15,997 nt of DNA from Bacilli bacterium (GTDB lineage Bacteria; Bacillota_I; Bacilli_A; RF39; UBA660), in assembly GCA_017461465.1 (NCBI GenBank), contig JAFTYN010000052.1:1-15997 (forward strand), read 5' to 3'. Position numbers and translations under genes: made by a program. Within the stretch, counting starts at the first letter, position 1. The number at the start of each line of letters is the position of its first letter. Below the pieces are notes generated by a model. The model was not told the origin of the DNA, made no database searches, and worked only from the letters and a program-made list of their open reading frames with translations. Shown in pieces: positions 14,673 to 15,997 of this stretch.

Positions 14673-14701
14673 TTGTTAAAATATATATATTAGTGTATAA
14701 T
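14673..14701 (+). promoter_or_regulatory. Promoter of obgE
   Basis: TTGTTA (14673-14678), a 17-nt spacer and a perfect TATAAT (14696-14701) follow directly on the terminator. The start would be near 14708, with an AAAGGGG Shine-Dalgarno at 14712-14718 before ATG 14726. Confidence 0.7.
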
Positions 14702-14725
14702 ACTGCTAGTGAAAGGGGAATCCTT

Positions 14726-15997
14726 ATGTTTGTAGATGAAGTAACATTAGAACTTATGGCTGGTGATGGTGGAAATGGTTGCCTTGCTTTTAGAAGAGAA
14801 AAATTTGTTGAAATGGGTGGACCATTCGGTGGAAATGGTGGTAAGGGATCAAATATCATTTTCAAAGTAGATGAAGGTTTAAATACATTACTAGATTTAA
14901 GATATAAAAGAGTTATAAAAGGTAATAAAGGTACTAATGGCGAAGGTAAAGGAAAACATGGTGCCAATGCAGAAGATGTTATTATTAAAGTCCCACAAGG
15001 TACTGTTATTACTGATTATGAATCGGGTTTAGTTATAGCAGATTTAACTAAAAATGGAGAAGAAGTAATTGCTGCTTATGGTGGCCGTGGTGGTCGTGGT
15101 AATATTGCTTTTGCAACACGTTCTAATCCTTGTCCTGCCTTTGCAGAAAATGGAGAACCAGGTGAATATCGTAAAGTTAAAGTAGAATTAAAATTACTTG
15201 CAGATGTTGGCTTAGTAGGATTACCAAGCGTAGGAAAATCAACATTTATATCTCAAATAAGTGCTGCTAAACCTAAGATAGCTGCATATCATTTTACTAC
15301 ATTAACTCCTAATTTAGGAGTTGTTAAAACAAAAGATAATCGTTCTTTTGTGGTAGCAGACTTACCTGGATTAATTAAAGGAGCTTCACTTGGTGAAGGA
15401 TTAGGAGATAAGTTTTTAAAACATATTGAGCGTACTAGAGTTATTGCTCACATAATTGATATGAGTGCATTTGAAGGTAGAGATCCATACGAAGATTATT
15501 TGACAATTAATAAAGAACTTGAAGACTTTAATAAGAAAATAATGAATAAACCAATGATTATTATAGCTAACAAGATGGACGTTGATGGAGCAGAAGAAAA
15601 TTTAAAAGAATTCAAGAAAAAAGTAAAAGATGTACCAATTTTTCCTATTTCTGCTGCAACTCGTGAAGGCTTAGATGCAGTATTAGTAAAATTAGCTGAC
15701 ATGCTAGATACAATTAAAAAAGAACCATTATATGAAGAATCTGAAATAGAAAGTCACGTATTATATAAATTTGAAAGAGAAAAACCATTTTCTATTACTC
15801 ATGAAGGCAATACTTGGGTTGTAAGAGGAAATGAAGTAGAAAAATTACTTCGCATGACTAGTTTTAGAACAGAAGAAGCCGCTAATAGGTTTGCTAATAA
15901 ATTACGTAAAATGGGTGTAGATGATAAATTAAGAGAACTTGGTGCTCAAGAAGGAGACAATGTAAGAATTCTAGATTTAGAATTTGAATATAAAGAA
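14726..15997 (+). CDS. obgE: GTPase ObgE/CgtA (3' end cut by window edge)
   Basis: Obg is an essential GTPase that works in late assembly of the 50S subunit and in stress signalling. The 424 visible residues cover essentially the whole protein. The Gly-rich Obg fold comes first (about 1-158; GDGGNG, FRREKF, GGPFGGNGGKG, GGRGGRGN). The G domain follows: P-loop GLPSVGKST at 165-173, switch I YHFTTLTPNLG, DLPGLIKGAS at 212-221, NKMD at 282-285 and SAAT at 309-312. The C-terminal OCT domain runs from about 340 to the edge, ending in LEFEYKE. The family is usually about 425-435 residues, so only the stop or a few codons are missing. G3 reads DLPGLIKGAS where DIPGLIEGA is more common. It is not joined to rpmA as in many Firmicutes. 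Confidence 0.98.
   Translation, partial: MFVDEVTLELMAGDGGNGCLAFRREKFVEMGGPFGGNGGKGSNIIFKVDEGLNTLLDLRYKRVIKGNKGTNGEGKGKHGANAEDVIIKVPQGTVITDYESGLVIADLTKNGEEVIAAYGGRGGRGNIAFATRSNPCPAFAENGEPGEYRKVKVELKLLADVGLVGLPSVGKSTFISQISAAKPKIAAYHFTTLTPNLGVVKTKDNRSFVVADLPGLIKGASLGEGLGDKFLKHIERTRVIAHIIDMSAFEGRDPYEDYLTINKELEDFNKKIMNKPMIIIANKMDVDGAEENLKEFKKKVKDVPIFPISAATREGLDAVLVKLADMLDTIKKEPLYEESEIESHVLYKFEREKPFSITHEGNTWVVRGNEVEKLLRMTSFRTEEAANRFANKLRKMGVDDKLRELGAQEGDNVRILDLEFEYKE

Noticed and set aside
14659..14967. Minus-strand, proline-rich open frame over the obgE start.
   Set aside because: It is the antisense of the Gly-rich Obg fold, which explains the prolines.
1..15997. CRISPR array, insertion sequence, phage or integration site.
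   Set aside because: No spaced repeats, transposase, integrase or tRNA-linked direct repeats were seen on either strand.

Overview
The window is strongly AT-rich, gene-dense DNA from a low-GC Gram-positive bacterium. Gene order and protein features point to a member of the Bacilli/Erysipelotrichia-like Firmicutes with a reduced genome, perhaps an uncultured gut lineage such as RF39 (inference). It keeps mreC/mreD and a Prp-processed L27, and every in-frame tryptophan is TGG, so it uses the standard bacterial code and is not a Mycoplasma-type code-4 organism.

Layout: 1-255 is the 3' end of an unrecognised charged protein. mutL (285-2087) follows, then an orphan type IV pilin-like protein with its own promoter and a bidirectional terminator. 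The only minus-strand gene (2568-3251) encodes an unrecognised lipoprotein and is transcribed divergently from what follows. From 3380 to about 6974 runs a tightly overlapping operon: SPOR-domain protein (SpoIIB-like by position), radC, mreC, mreD, a SpoIVFA-like degenerate LytM protein and a SpoIVFB-like M50 membrane protease gene. The protease gene is cut by one in-frame TAA. A strong promoter inside its 3' end drives an L21 leader RNA and the rplU-prp-rpmA operon, which ends in a terminator.

This order matches the Bacillus block spoIIB-(maf)-radC-mreB-mreC-mreD-minC-minD-spoIVFA-spoIVFB-rplU-ysxB-rpmA-spo0B-obg, but maf, mreB, minC, minD and spo0B are missing. Between rpmA and obgE, where Bacillus has spo0B, lie five separate transcription units: an adenylate-forming ligase of unknown substrate, a 7TM hybrid histidine kinase, an HPt-REC protein, a UPF0316 membrane protein and an M29 aminopeptidase. 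obgE then runs to the window edge. The kinase and HPt-REC protein have all the sites for a His-Asp-His-Asp phosphorelay, but the last receiver has no output domain.

Several starts were chosen downstream of the longest open frame because a Shine-Dalgarno sequence or a promoter lies inside the longer version: lipoprotein, SPOR protein, SpoIVFA-like protein, histidine kinase and aminopeptidase. No tRNA, rRNA, CRISPR array, insertion sequence or attachment site was seen. No stretch of 300 bases is without a gene.
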